Notes: generated by a model from the sequence alone, not told the origin. Positions 1 to 6,345 are shown, counted from the first letter of the stretch. The stretch: DNA of 8,746 bases from Candidatus Brevibacterium intestinigallinarum (GCA_019117325.1 DWZY01000226.1:1-8746); one strand, 5' to 3'. A program made the numbers and translations.

Positions 1-2
1 CC

Positions 3-890
3 CGCCTGCGCGAGTCCCTCATCATCGGCCTCCTGACGGAGGGCCACCTGCTCCTGGAGAGCGTCCCCGGCCTGGCGAAGACCACGGCCGCCTCCGCGCT
101 GTCCGGCGCCGTGTCCGCCTCGTTCGCGCGCATCCAGTGCACACCTGATCTGCTGCCCAGTGACATCATCGGCACGCAGATCTACAACGCGGCCACCGGC
201 GAGTTCGACACCCGCCTGGGACCGGTGCACGCCCACCTCGTCCTCCTCGACGAGATCAACCGCTCCAGCGCGAAGACGCAGTCCGCGATGCTCGAGGCGA
301 TGCAGGAGCGCCAGACGACCATCGGCGGGCACCGCTACGACCTGCCGGCGCCGTTCCTCGTCATGGCGACGCAGAACCCCATCGAACAGGAGGGCACGTA
401 CCCCCTGCCGGAGGCGCAGCTGGACCGCTTCATGCTCAAGGACGTGCTGAGCTACCCCACGCCGGATGAGGAGCTCGAGATCCTCCGCCGCATGGACGAG
501 GGCGTCTTCGAGTCGAGTCCGGAGCCCGCCTGCACGATCGAGGAGCTGCGCAGCATGCAGGAGTCCGCGCGGAACATCTACATCGATCCCGCGATCAGCC
601 GGTACATCGTCGAACTGGTGTGGGCGACGCGCGCCGCGGACCGCGTCATCGGCCCGCGCGGCAGCCTCATCGAGGCCGGCGCCTCGCCGCGCGCCTCGAT
701 CGCCTTCACCCGCGCCTCCCGCGCGCTCGCGCTGATCCGCGGCCGCAACTACGTCATCCCGGAGGACGTGAAGGACCTCGCGCAGCGCGTCCTGGGGCAC
801 CGCATCGCCCTCACGTTCGAGGGGGTCGCGGAAGGGGTCTCCAGCTCGCAGCTCGTGACGGAGATCCTCAACCGCGTGAGGACCCCCTGA
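3..890 (+). CDS. MoxR-family AAA+ ATPase (5' end outside window)
   Basis: This is an ATPase of the MoxR branch of AAA+ proteins, which act as chaperone-like remodelers with VWA-domain partners. The visible part is 295 residues in the frame starting at base 3; full members are usually about 320-350 residues, so roughly 30-50 N-terminal residues lie upstream. Seen in order: Walker A ESVPGLAKT (bases 57-83), with Ser where the classic P-loop has its first Gly, a position that varies in MoxR; Walker B LVLLDEINRS with Asp at 249 and Glu at 252; sensor 1 ATQNP (Asn at 375); the EAQLDRF arginine-finger region (about 411-431); and sensor 2 GASPRAS (Arg at 690). All catalytic motifs are intact. The stop overlaps the next start by one base (TGATG), so the gene is translationally coupled to the DUF58 gene. 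It is the first visible gene of a six-gene operon. Family assignment is certain; the client is unknown. Confidence 0.95.
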   Translation, partial: RLRESLIIGLLTEGHLLLESVPGLAKTTAASALSGAVSASFARIQCTPDLLPSDIIGTQIYNAATGEFDTRLGPVHAHLVLLDEINRSSAKTQSAMLEAMQERQTTIGGHRYDLPAPFLVMATQNPIEQEGTYPLPEAQLDRFMLKDVLSYPTPDEELEILRRMDEGVFESSPEPACTIEELRSMQESARNIYIDPAISRYIVELVWATRAADRVIGPRGSLIEAGASPRASIAFTRASRALALIRGRNYVIPEDVKDLAQRVLGHRIALTFEGVAEGVSSSQLVTEILNRVRTP

Positions 891-1807
891 TGGCTGCGCT
901 CCTCACCCGGATACGCGCGCGCCTCACACTCCACACCCACCGGCGCGTCGCCAGCCTGCTGGACGGCGGCTGGGCCTCCGTCTTCCACGGCCAGTCCCTC
1001 GACTTCGACGACCTGCGCGAGTACGTCGACGGCGACGAGATCCGCGACATCGACTGGAAGGCCTCGGCCCGGCACAGCGTGCCCCTCGTCAAGCGCTACA
1101 CGGATCATCGCCGCCTGCGCCTGGCCCTCGTCGTCGCGACCGGTCGCACGATGGACGCGACCGCGACCGGCGGCGAGTCGAAGCGCGACCTCGCGATCCT
1201 CCTGGCGGGCATGGCCGGCTGGTTCGCGGTGCGCGGCGGCGACGAGGTCTGCCTCGTCGCCAGCGACGGCCACCGCACCCGCATCACCCGTCCTGAATCC
1301 AGCGAGGCCGGGCTGGAGCACATCCTGCGCAGGATCCTCGCGCACCGCGGCACGCAGGACACCTCGACCGTCCTCGACCACCTCGACTGGATGAGCTCGC
1401 GCCTGCGCCGCCGCCACCTCGTCATCGTCATCAGCGACGAGATCGACGTGACCGACGCGCATCTGCGCCTGCTGCGCAAGGCCTCCTCGCACCACGAGCT
1501 GCTGTGGCTCACGATCACGGAGGCGGACCCGCTCGCGATGGCGGCGGACGGGAACATCCCGTTCGACGTCGACGCCGCACTCGTCGGGGCGCCCACGGGC
1601 ACCGTCCGTGCCGGGTCCTCGGTCCCCCGTGCGCTCGCGCGGGACTCCGCCGTGGCCCGCGACTACCGGGCGGCGGAGGAGGCCCGCCGGGAGAACACGG
1701 CCCGCGTGCTGCGCGCGGCGGGCGTCGTCTCGGAACGGGTGGGGACCTCGGCGCAGGCGCTGCCCGCGATCCACCGCGCGGCAGAGAGGCATCGCCGTGC
1801 CCGATGA
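890..1807 (+). CDS. DUF58 domain protein (VWA-like fold)
   Basis: A 305-residue soluble DUF58 protein, the usual partner encoded next to MoxR ATPases; its biochemical role is not established. The family signature is clear at residues 33-61: FHGQSLDFDDLREYVDGDE followed by IRDIDWKASARH. A degenerate VWA-like fold follows: the beta strand LALVVATGRTMDA (78-90), where most members have a DxSxS-type metal site, and HLVIVISDEID (176-186). The first metal-binding Asp is Ala here. The C-terminus (about 257-305) is Arg/Ala-rich and probably helical. The start was chosen at ATG 890, which overlaps the MoxR stop and is preceded by GAGGA at 878-882 with a 7-base gap. The frame is open upstream to 620, but that extension lies inside MoxR and is rejected. 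The gene overlaps the next one by 11 bases. No membrane span is visible. Confidence 0.93.
   Translation: MAALLTRIRARLTLHTHRRVASLLDGGWASVFHGQSLDFDDLREYVDGDEIRDIDWKASARHSVPLVKRYTDHRRLRLALVVATGRTMDATATGGESKRDLAILLAGMAGWFAVRGGDEVCLVASDGHRTRITRPESSEAGLEHILRRILAHRGTQDTSTVLDHLDWMSSRLRRRHLVIVISDEIDVTDAHLRLLRKASSHHELLWLTITEADPLAMAADGNIPFDVDAALVGAPTGTVRAGSSVPRALARDSAVARDYRAAEEARRENTARVLRAAGVVSERVGTSAQALPAIHRAAERHRRAR
1784..1789 (+). promoter_or_regulatory. Ribosome binding site deciding a GTG start
   Basis: GAGAGG lies 7 bases before GTG 1797. No ATG in this frame gives a sensible start that avoids a long overlap with the DUF58 gene, so this site decides the start of the small membrane protein. Confidence 0.75.
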
Positions 1808-2240
1808 GCTGATCGCACCCCTGCACGCCTCCGACCTCTGGCTGGTCGTCACGGTCCTGGGCATCCTGCTGGCCGTCCTCGTGGGCTTCCTCCCCCTCAT
1901 CGGCCACCTGCGCGGACGGTCGGACAGCACCCGCGCGGTGCCCGTCCACGTCCGGACGCGCTACCGGGGCCTCATCGACGAGATCGAGGAGCGCTACCGC
2001 GCGGGCGACCTCACGACGAGGACGACCGCCCAGGAGCTGAGCTCGCTGCTGCGGGACTTCGCGGCAGAGGCATGGGGAGCGACCGCCCGGCACATGACCC
2101 AGCGCGAGATGCGCGAGGCGGGGCTGGCCCCGCTGGCGGACGCCGTCGCCCGACTGTACGCGGCGGAGTTCGAGCGCGATGTCCCGGAGACCGCCGCCCA
2201 GGAGCTGAGCGTCGCGCGGGAGGTGATCACCCGATGGTGA
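1797..2240 (+). CDS. Small one-span membrane protein, DUF4381-like position
   Basis: A 147-residue protein with one hydrophobic segment (about 14-37, LWLVVTVLGILLAVLVGFLP) and a charged domain of about 105 residues after HLRGRSDS. The positive residues just after the span suggest that the domain is cytoplasmic. In other bat/MoxR operons this slot, between the DUF58 gene and the first VWA gene, is held by a short membrane protein of the DUF4381 family. The pattern ELSSLLRDFAAEAWG (80-94) followed by a helix to YAAEFERD fits that type loosely, so I infer the family from position and architecture. Start: GTG 1797, with GAGAGG at 1784-1789 spaced 7 bases; the frame is open further upstream to 1608, but that part would lie within the DUF58 gene. 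It overlaps the DUF58 gene by 11 bases and the next gene by 7. It may tether the MoxR/DUF58 pair to the VWA proteins at the membrane; this is a guess. Confidence 0.8.
   Translation: MPDELIAPLHASDLWLVVTVLGILLAVLVGFLPLIGHLRGRSDSTRAVPVHVRTRYRGLIDEIEERYRAGDLTTRTTAQELSSLLRDFAAEAWGATARHMTQREMREAGLAPLADAVARLYAAEFERDVPETAAQELSVAREVITRW
2218..2227 (+). promoter_or_regulatory. Strong Shine-Dalgarno before the BatA-type gene
   Basis: GGGAGGTGAT is nearly a full complement of the 16S rRNA tail and ends 6 bases before ATG 2234. It lies inside the end of the small membrane protein gene and decides the start in favour of 2234. It is the longest such match in the window, suggesting high translation of this VWA protein. 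Confidence 0.85.
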
Positions 2241-3214
2241 CCACTCCCCTGCTGTGGCTGGCGATCGTGCTGGCCGTCCTCGCCGTCCTCGCGCTGGTGG
2301 TCGCCTTCCTGATCCCGGCCCGCAGCCGAGGCCGCGCACCCGTCGCGTACCTGTCCCGCCTCACGGCCCTGCCCGCGTACATCCGCGCGCGCCGCCGCCT
2401 GCTGCTGGGCAGCCTCGCAGGCCTCGCGGTGCTGGCGCTGACCGCGGCCTTCGCGCTGGCAGGCGTCGCCCGCCCCACGGTGCAGGAGACGATCAGCCCC
2501 AAGCGGCACCTGCGCGACGTCATGCTCTGCCTCGACGTCTCTGGGTCGATGATCGACTACGACGCAGAGATCATCGAGTCCTACATCTCCATGGTCGACT
2601 CGTTCGACGGCGAGCGCATCGGCATGACGATCTTCAACGCGACCGGTGTGACGGTCTTCCCGCTGACGGACGACTACGACATGGCGAAGGAGTTCCTCGA
2701 GGACGCGCACGAGGGCTTCACCAGCTACGGGATGGAGGGGCTCGACTTCATCACGCCCACGCAGCCGCCGGTGGTGACGGGCTCGTCCCTCATCGGCGAC
2801 GGGCTGGTGACCTGCGTGGAGGCATTCGACCGGATGGACGAGGAGAGGTCGCGCTCGATCATCCTCGCAACCGACAACGAGCTGGCCGGCGAGCCGCTCT
2901 TCACGATGCCCCAGGCCGCCGACCACGCGATCGATCGCGGTGTGCGCGTGTACGCGCTGGCACCCACCCGCTACTTCTTCCCCGCGGCGCTGACGGAGCT
3001 CGAGACGGCTGCCGAGCGCACGGAGGGCGAGTTCCACTCGATGTCGGACGCGGGCGCGGTCGACCGCATCGTCACCTCGGTCCAGGCGACCGAGGCCGCG
3101 CTGACCGACGGCCGCCTCGTCACCCTGTTCCACGACCGGCCCGTCGTGCCGCTCGTGGGCACGGGCATCGGCCTGCTGGCCCTGCTCCTGCTGTTCTGGA
3201 GGCTCCGACTGTGA
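2234..3214 (+). CDS. Membrane-anchored VWA protein, BatA-type
   Basis: A 326-residue protein with the BatA layout: two N-terminal membrane spans (about 5-27 and 57-78), a von Willebrand factor A domain (about 94-290), and a C-terminal span (about 305-322) ending in RLRL. The metal-ion-dependent adhesion site (MIDAS) is intact in its core: DVSGSM at 101-106 (Asp101, Ser103, Ser105), a Ser-rich loop TGSSLIGDGL at 182-191 where a Thr is usual, and ATDNE at 212-216 with Asp214. VWA domains bind partners through the bound metal; in Bat operons they are thought to work with the MoxR ATPase at the membrane. Start: ATG 2234, just downstream of an excellent Shine-Dalgarno (GGGAGGTGAT, 2218-2227). Longer frames from 2072 would overlap the small membrane protein and are rejected. 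The stop overlaps the next start (GTGA). The BatA-type call rests on topology, domain and order. Confidence 0.92.
   Translation: MVTTPLLWLAIVLAVLAVLALVVAFLIPARSRGRAPVAYLSRLTALPAYIRARRRLLLGSLAGLAVLALTAAFALAGVARPTVQETISPKRHLRDVMLCLDVSGSMIDYDAEIIESYISMVDSFDGERIGMTIFNATGVTVFPLTDDYDMAKEFLEDAHEGFTSYGMEGLDFITPTQPPVVTGSSLIGDGLVTCVEAFDRMDEERSRSIILATDNELAGEPLFTMPQAADHAIDRGVRVYALAPTRYFFPAALTELETAAERTEGEFHSMSDAGAVDRIVTSVQATEAALTDGRLVTLFHDRPVVPLVGTGIGLLALLLLFWRLRL
3198..3202 (+). promoter_or_regulatory. Ribosome binding site deciding a GTG start
   Basis: GGAGG sits 8 bases before GTG 3211. The nearby ATG at 3215 is in another frame, so this site supports the GTG as the true start of the BatB-type gene. 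Confidence 0.8.
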
Positions 3215-4218
3215 ATGACCTCGTCTTCAATCCGCTGCTGCCGTGGGTCGCGCTCATCCCGCTGACGGTCCTCCTGGTGACCGGCTGCGTCGTGCTGGCC
3301 GTCCGGACGTCGGAGCGCAGGATCCCCTGGCTGGTGCGCGCGGCCGCCGTGGTCGTCCTCGCCCTCGCCTTCACCCGTCCCGGCACCCCGGTCACCGCGG
3401 TGACGGAGCGCAGCGAGGCCGCCCTGGACGTGTTCGTCGTCATCGACGTCACGGCCTCGATGATCGCCGAGGACTGGAACGGCTCCTCGCCCCGGCTCGA
3501 GGGGGTGGCCGAGGACGTGACCGCACTCGTCGAGCAGGCTCCGGAGGCGCGCTACTCACTCATCACGTTCGCCGCGTCCAGCCAGACGGTGCTGCCCCTC
3601 ACCACCGATGACTCCGCCCTGCGGTCCGCCCTGGACGTCCTGCGGCCGGAGGTCACCCTCTACTCGTCGGGCAGCTCGATCACCGCGGCCCGCGACCACC
3701 TCATCACGCGCCTGGAGAAGTCCGCCGAGTCCCGCCCTGACAGCGCCCGCCTCGTCTTCTACGTGGGCGACGGGGAGCAGACCAGCGGTGAGGAGCCCGA
3801 ATCGATGAAGGCCGTCTCACAGCTCATCGACGGCGGCGCGGTCTGGGGCTACGGCACCGGCAGCGGCGGCAGGATGAAGGAGACGCAGGGCTACTGGACG
3901 GACCAGGAGACGGAGTACATCAAGGACCCGAACACGCGCCGGGACGCCGTCTCGACGATCGACGAGGGCAATCTCAAGTCGATCGCGGGCGACATGGGCG
4001 TCGACTACGTCCACCGCAGCGCCGGTGCGCCCGTGTCCTTCGACTTCCCGGACGTCGACCGGATCGTCCAGGAGAAGGAGCAGACGACGCAGGCGGTCTC
4101 CGAGTTCACGTGGGTGCTGTTCATCCCCCTCGTCGCCTGGCTCGCGGTCGAGGGCGTCCTCGCGGCCCGACGCATCCGGGGGCTCGGCTTCCTCACGACC
4201 CCGGGGAGGACACGATGA
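3211..4218 (+). CDS. Membrane-anchored VWA protein, BatB-type
   Basis: A 335-residue paralogue of the preceding gene product, with two N-terminal spans (about 12-31 and 38-55), a VWA domain (about 70-275) and a C-terminal span (about 300-318) followed by a basic tail (RRIRGLGF). The MIDAS is DVTASM at 79-84 (Asp79, Thr81, Ser83), with Thr158 in SSGSSITAA and Asp187 in VGDGEQ completing the site. The segment TIDEGNLKSIAGDMGVDYVH (249-268) matches the BatB pattern in which the VWA fold is followed by a conserved Leu/Ile-Ala-Gly-Tyr stretch. Start: GTG 3211, overlapping the previous stop by 4 bases, with GGAGG at 3198-3202 and an 8-base gap. The frame is open upstream to 2254 but lies over the other VWA gene. 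Its stop overlaps the next gene as ATGA. The two VWA proteins probably act together, perhaps as a heteromer; this is inferred from the pairing. Confidence 0.92.
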   Translation: MNDLVFNPLLPWVALIPLTVLLVTGCVVLAVRTSERRIPWLVRAAAVVVLALAFTRPGTPVTAVTERSEAALDVFVVIDVTASMIAEDWNGSSPRLEGVAEDVTALVEQAPEARYSLITFAASSQTVLPLTTDDSALRSALDVLRPEVTLYSSGSSITAARDHLITRLEKSAESRPDSARLVFYVGDGEQTSGEEPESMKAVSQLIDGGAVWGYGTGSGGRMKETQGYWTDQETEYIKDPNTRRDAVSTIDEGNLKSIAGDMGVDYVHRSAGAPVSFDFPDVDRIVQEKEQTTQAVSEFTWVLFIPLVAWLAVEGVLAARRIRGLGFLTTPGRTR

Positions 4219-5123
4219 GCGCAGACATCAGCATTCCGCCGGCGGCGGAGTCGCCGGCCCCCGGCACCGGCTCTCCGGGTGAGAGCGAGCCGGCCGCGGC
4301 CTCGGCGTCGCCTCGCAGGAGGCGGTTCCGCCCGCGGCACGCGATCATCGCCGGCATCGCGCTGGTCCTCCTGCTGTTCGCGGGCTGGACCGGCATCACC
4401 TACTGGCAGCTGGTGAGCGCCTCGAACAGCTTCGACGAGGGCGACTTCGCCGCCTCCGAGGCCGCGGGGCACCGGTTCCTCGAGATGAGCCCGTTCGAGG
4501 CCCACAAGGGCCACTTCGCGATCGGGACCGCGCGGGCTGCGGACGGAGACCTGGACACGGCGCACTCGGAGCTCGAGACCGCACTGTCGACGGCGCCACC
4601 GGCGGACGAGTGCGCGGTGCGGATCAACCTGGCCCTCGTCCAGGAGACACAGGGGAACGACTTCCGCGACTCCGAGGACACGGACGCGGCGAATGAGCGG
4701 TACGACGCGGCCACCGCGACACTCACGAACGCGCCCGAGGAGTGCCGCCCCTCCGGTTCCGGCACGGATGAGCGCATGTCCCAGCAGGAGGAGCGCGTGG
4801 GCGAGTCCCAGGAGCAGATGAACAACCCCCAGGAGCCCGGCGAGGGCGAGGACGGCGGCGGCGAGGGCGAGGGCGGCGACAGCGGCGAGGACGGCGGACA
4901 GTCCGGGGGCGGCGGCCAGAGCGGCGGGTCCTCCGGCGGCGACACGGGCGAGCAGCAGGGCGGATCCGGCGGCGACGACCCCCAGTCCGGCGAGTCCGGC
5001 GAGGAGGACGAGCGGCTCAAGGAGCTCGAGAAGCGCAGCCGCGAATCCGAGCAGCGCCACTCGGAGACGAACGGGGGCGGATCGGGGTCCGGGGTCCGGC
5101 AGCCGGGGTCGAAGCCCTGGTGA
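4215..5123 (+). CDS. One-span TPR-like protein with Gly/Ser/Asp/Glu-rich tail, BatC-like
   Basis: A 302-residue membrane protein closing the operon. Residues 1-42 are Pro/Ala-rich and end in a basic cluster (RRRRFRPRH); one span covers about 43-64. By the positive-inside rule the remainder faces outward. Residues 68-175 are helical and resemble degenerate tetratricopeptide repeats (NSFDEGDFAASEAAGHRFLE, then a second unit around 100-125 with the pattern A..GDLDTAHSELETAL). BatC proteins in other bat operons carry such repeats for protein contacts. Two cysteines (133, 177) bracket the last part of this domain. Residues 207-264 are low-complexity, mostly Gly, Ser, Glu, Asp and Gln; a charged helix (265-282) and a GSGSGVRQPGSKPW end follow. 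Start: ATG 4215, with GGGGAGG at 4203-4209 spaced 5 bases. TPR fold recognition is by eye and moderate; operon membership is firm. Confidence 0.85.
   Translation: MSADISIPPAAESPAPGTGSPGESEPAAASASPRRRRFRPRHAIIAGIALVLLLFAGWTGITYWQLVSASNSFDEGDFAASEAAGHRFLEMSPFEAHKGHFAIGTARAADGDLDTAHSELETALSTAPPADECAVRINLALVQETQGNDFRDSEDTDAANERYDAATATLTNAPEECRPSGSGTDERMSQQEERVGESQEQMNNPQEPGEGEDGGGEGEGGDSGEDGGQSGGGGQSGGSSGGDTGEQQGGSGGDDPQSGESGEEDERLKELEKRSRESEQRHSETNGGGSGSGVRQPGSKPW
4833..5006 (+). repeat. Low-complexity Gly/Ser/Glu/Asp-coding tract
   Basis: This tract codes for residues 207-264 of the BatC-like protein, made of irregular GGEGEGG, GGQSGGGG and SGGD-like units built from GGC, GAG, AGC and GAC codons. 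It is in frame and gives a flexible acidic linker, probably outside the membrane. No exact long repeat unit is seen. Confidence 0.8.
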
Positions 5124-5153
5124 CCGGCTGGTCGACTGTGCCACCATGACCGT
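5120..5153 (+). promoter_or_regulatory. Possible leaderless promoter for the aminotransferase gene
   Basis: The gap between the bat operon and the aminotransferase holds GTGACC (5120-5125, 4 of 6 matches to TTGACA) and CACCAT (5142-5147) separated by 16 bases. CACCAT keeps the A at the second and T at the sixth position that matter most in a -10 box, and its last T is 7 bases before the A of ATG 5154, the spacing expected if transcription starts at the start codon. Together with the lack of a Shine-Dalgarno this points to a leaderless mRNA. The boxes are weak and the call is tentative. Confidence 0.3.
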
Positions 5154-5160
5154 ATGGTCA
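5121..5160. promoter_or_regulatory. Two similar dyads TGACC-N4-GGTC, possible operator pair
   Basis: TGACC-GGCT-GGTC(G) at 5121-5134 and TGACC-GTAT-GGTCA at 5147-5160 share half-sites and spacer length and begin 26 bp apart. The second is perfect in its 5-base arms and spans the aminotransferase start codon; the first overlaps the stop of the TPR-like gene and the -35 candidate. One dyad alone would be unremarkable by chance; the pair in the window's shorter gap could be an operator for a dimeric regulator. Confidence 0.3.
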
Positions 5161-6275
5161 CCGTCGATCGCACCCGGCTCCGCGCCGAACTCCAGACGTT
5201 CCCGCCCTACATCCCCGGCCGGGCGCCGCAGGAGGTGCCGGGCCTCACCCCCTACCGCCTGTCCTCCAACGAGAACCACCTCGATCCTCTGCCGGCGGTC
5301 CTCGAGTCCCTTGCGCAGCCGGGCGAGCTGCCCTCGCGCTACCCGGACGATGCCGCGGTCGCGCTCCGCGCCCGGATCGGCGAGGTGTTCGGGGTGCCGC
5401 CGGAGAGGACGATCGTGACGGCGGGCGCCTCGGAGCTGCTCGTCGCGCTCACGCAGATCACCTCGGACAACCGCACCGAGGCCGTCTACCCCTGGCCGTC
5501 GTTCGAGATGTACCCGCAGGTGACCGGGCTGGCCGGGGCGGTGCGGCACGAGGTCCCGCTGCTGCCCGACGGCCAGCACGACCTCGACGCGATGGCCGCC
5601 GCGGTGACGGACCGGACCGGCATCGTCTTCCTCTGCTCGCCCAACAATCCCACCGGCCCGGTCCTCCGCCACGACGAGGTGGCCCGATTCCTGGACGCTG
5701 TCCCCTCCCACGTGCTCGTCGTCCTCGACGAGGCCTACTGGGAGTTCGTGACCGATCCGGACGCGGCGCACGGGATGGACCTCGTGGACGAGTATCCCAA
5801 CCTCGTCCTGGCCCGCACGTTCTCCAAGGCGCACGGCCTCGCCGGCCTGAGGGTGGGCTACGCGATCGCGCAGGAGGATGTCATCGAGGGCCTTCTCAAG
5901 GCGGTCATCCCCTTCGGCGTCACGCAGCCCAGCCAGCGCGCCGCCGCGGTGTCCCTCGACCACCACGACGAGGTCCTGGAGCGGGCACGCGCGATCGCGG
6001 GCGTGCGCGACGAGGTCGCGGATGCCCTGCGCGACCAGGGGTGGGCCGTGCCGCAGGCGCAGGGGAACTTCGTCTGGCTGCCCCTGGGCGAGCTGTCCGA
6101 CGCGTACGAGGAGGCCGCCAGCCAGCAGGCGCTGGCCGTGCGCAATCTGGATGCCGGCGTCCGCATCAGCATCGGACCGGACGAGGCACTCGAACGGGTG
6201 CTCGAGCTCAGCCGCGCGTTCCTCGAGGAGCACCCGGACCAGGCCGACCACCCGCGCTCCTCCGGTCGCCACTGA
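5154..6275 (+). CDS. pat: PLP-dependent aminotransferase, HisC/Pat type
   Basis: A 373-residue fold-type I class I/II aminotransferase. Family marks: LSSNEN (36-41, but with His42 where Pro is usual), SRYPDDAAVALR (61-72), the cofactor-phosphate loop AGASELL (90-96), SPNNPTG (162-168), DEAY (192-195, Asp192 to the PLP ring nitrogen), SKAHGLAGLRVGY (224-236, Lys225 forming the Schiff base) and VRISIG (336-341, Arg337 for the substrate carboxylate). Segments such as ARFLDAVPSHVLVVLDEAYW are typical of the actinobacterial Pat/HisC2 group, which transaminates aromatic 2-oxo acids or histidinol phosphate. No his or aromatic biosynthesis gene is nearby, and the neighbours are guanidino-compound enzymes, so an arginine or related substrate is possible. 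Start: the only reasonable one is ATG 5154; no Shine-Dalgarno precedes it, so a leaderless transcript is likely. Fold is certain; substrate is not. Confidence 0.9.
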   Translation: MVTVDRTRLRAELQTFPPYIPGRAPQEVPGLTPYRLSSNENHLDPLPAVLESLAQPGELPSRYPDDAAVALRARIGEVFGVPPERTIVTAGASELLVALTQITSDNRTEAVYPWPSFEMYPQVTGLAGAVRHEVPLLPDGQHDLDAMAAAVTDRTGIVFLCSPNNPTGPVLRHDEVARFLDAVPSHVLVVLDEAYWEFVTDPDAAHGMDLVDEYPNLVLARTFSKAHGLAGLRVGYAIAQEDVIEGLLKAVIPFGVTQPSQRAAAVSLDHHDEVLERARAIAGVRDEVADALRDQGWAVPQAQGNFVWLPLGELSDAYEEAASQQALAVRNLDAGVRISIGPDEALERVLELSRAFLEEHPDQADHPRSSGRH

Positions 6276-6308
6276 GCACCGGAACCACTCCACCGTCCGC
6301 GTCACACC

Positions 6309-6326
6309 GCCCGCACCGTCGCGGGC
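6309..6326 (+). other. GC-only hairpin before the ureohydrolase gene
   Basis: GCCCGC and GCGGGC form a perfect 6-bp stem around a 6-base loop (ACCGTC) in the 70-base gap between the aminotransferase and the ureohydrolase. It ends 9 bases before the Shine-Dalgarno. No T-run follows, so it is not a normal intrinsic terminator; it could be a weak RNA structure affecting read-through or translation, or chance in GC-rich DNA. I see no convincing promoter in the rest of the gap. Confidence 0.25.
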
Positions 6327-6345
6327 CGATCACCCGGGAGGGCAC

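Noticed and set aside
620..889. Upstream extension of the DUF58 frame into MoxR
   Set aside because: The added residues are an Arg/Pro-rich shadow of MoxR; ATG 890 has a good ribosome binding site and the family signature begins just after it.
2926..2939. 14-bp perfect palindrome CGCGATCGATCGCG inside the BatA-type gene
   Set aside because: It encodes ordinary residues in the VWA domain, and one such palindrome is roughly expected by chance in a window of this size.
749..3133. Long minus-strand open frames (749-1930, 1515-2339, 1994-3133)
   Set aside because: They are shadows of the DUF58 and VWA genes, overlap one another, have biased composition and show no recognisable motif.
5121..5133. 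GACC-GGCT-GGTC as a terminator of the bat operon
   Set aside because: The stem is only 4 bp and no T-run follows; it is better considered as a possible regulatory dyad.
5146..5418. Alternative ATG at 5146 as the start of a 90-residue protein
   Set aside because: It is in another frame from the aminotransferase, gives an Arg/Ser/Pro-rich shadow, and covers codons of a gene with clear PLP motifs.
4005..6305. A 766-codon open frame on the minus strand
   Set aside because: It lies antisense to three well-supported genes with clear motifs. Its translation is Arg/Gly/Leu/Val-biased with no domain, as expected from the codon bias of GC-rich DNA.
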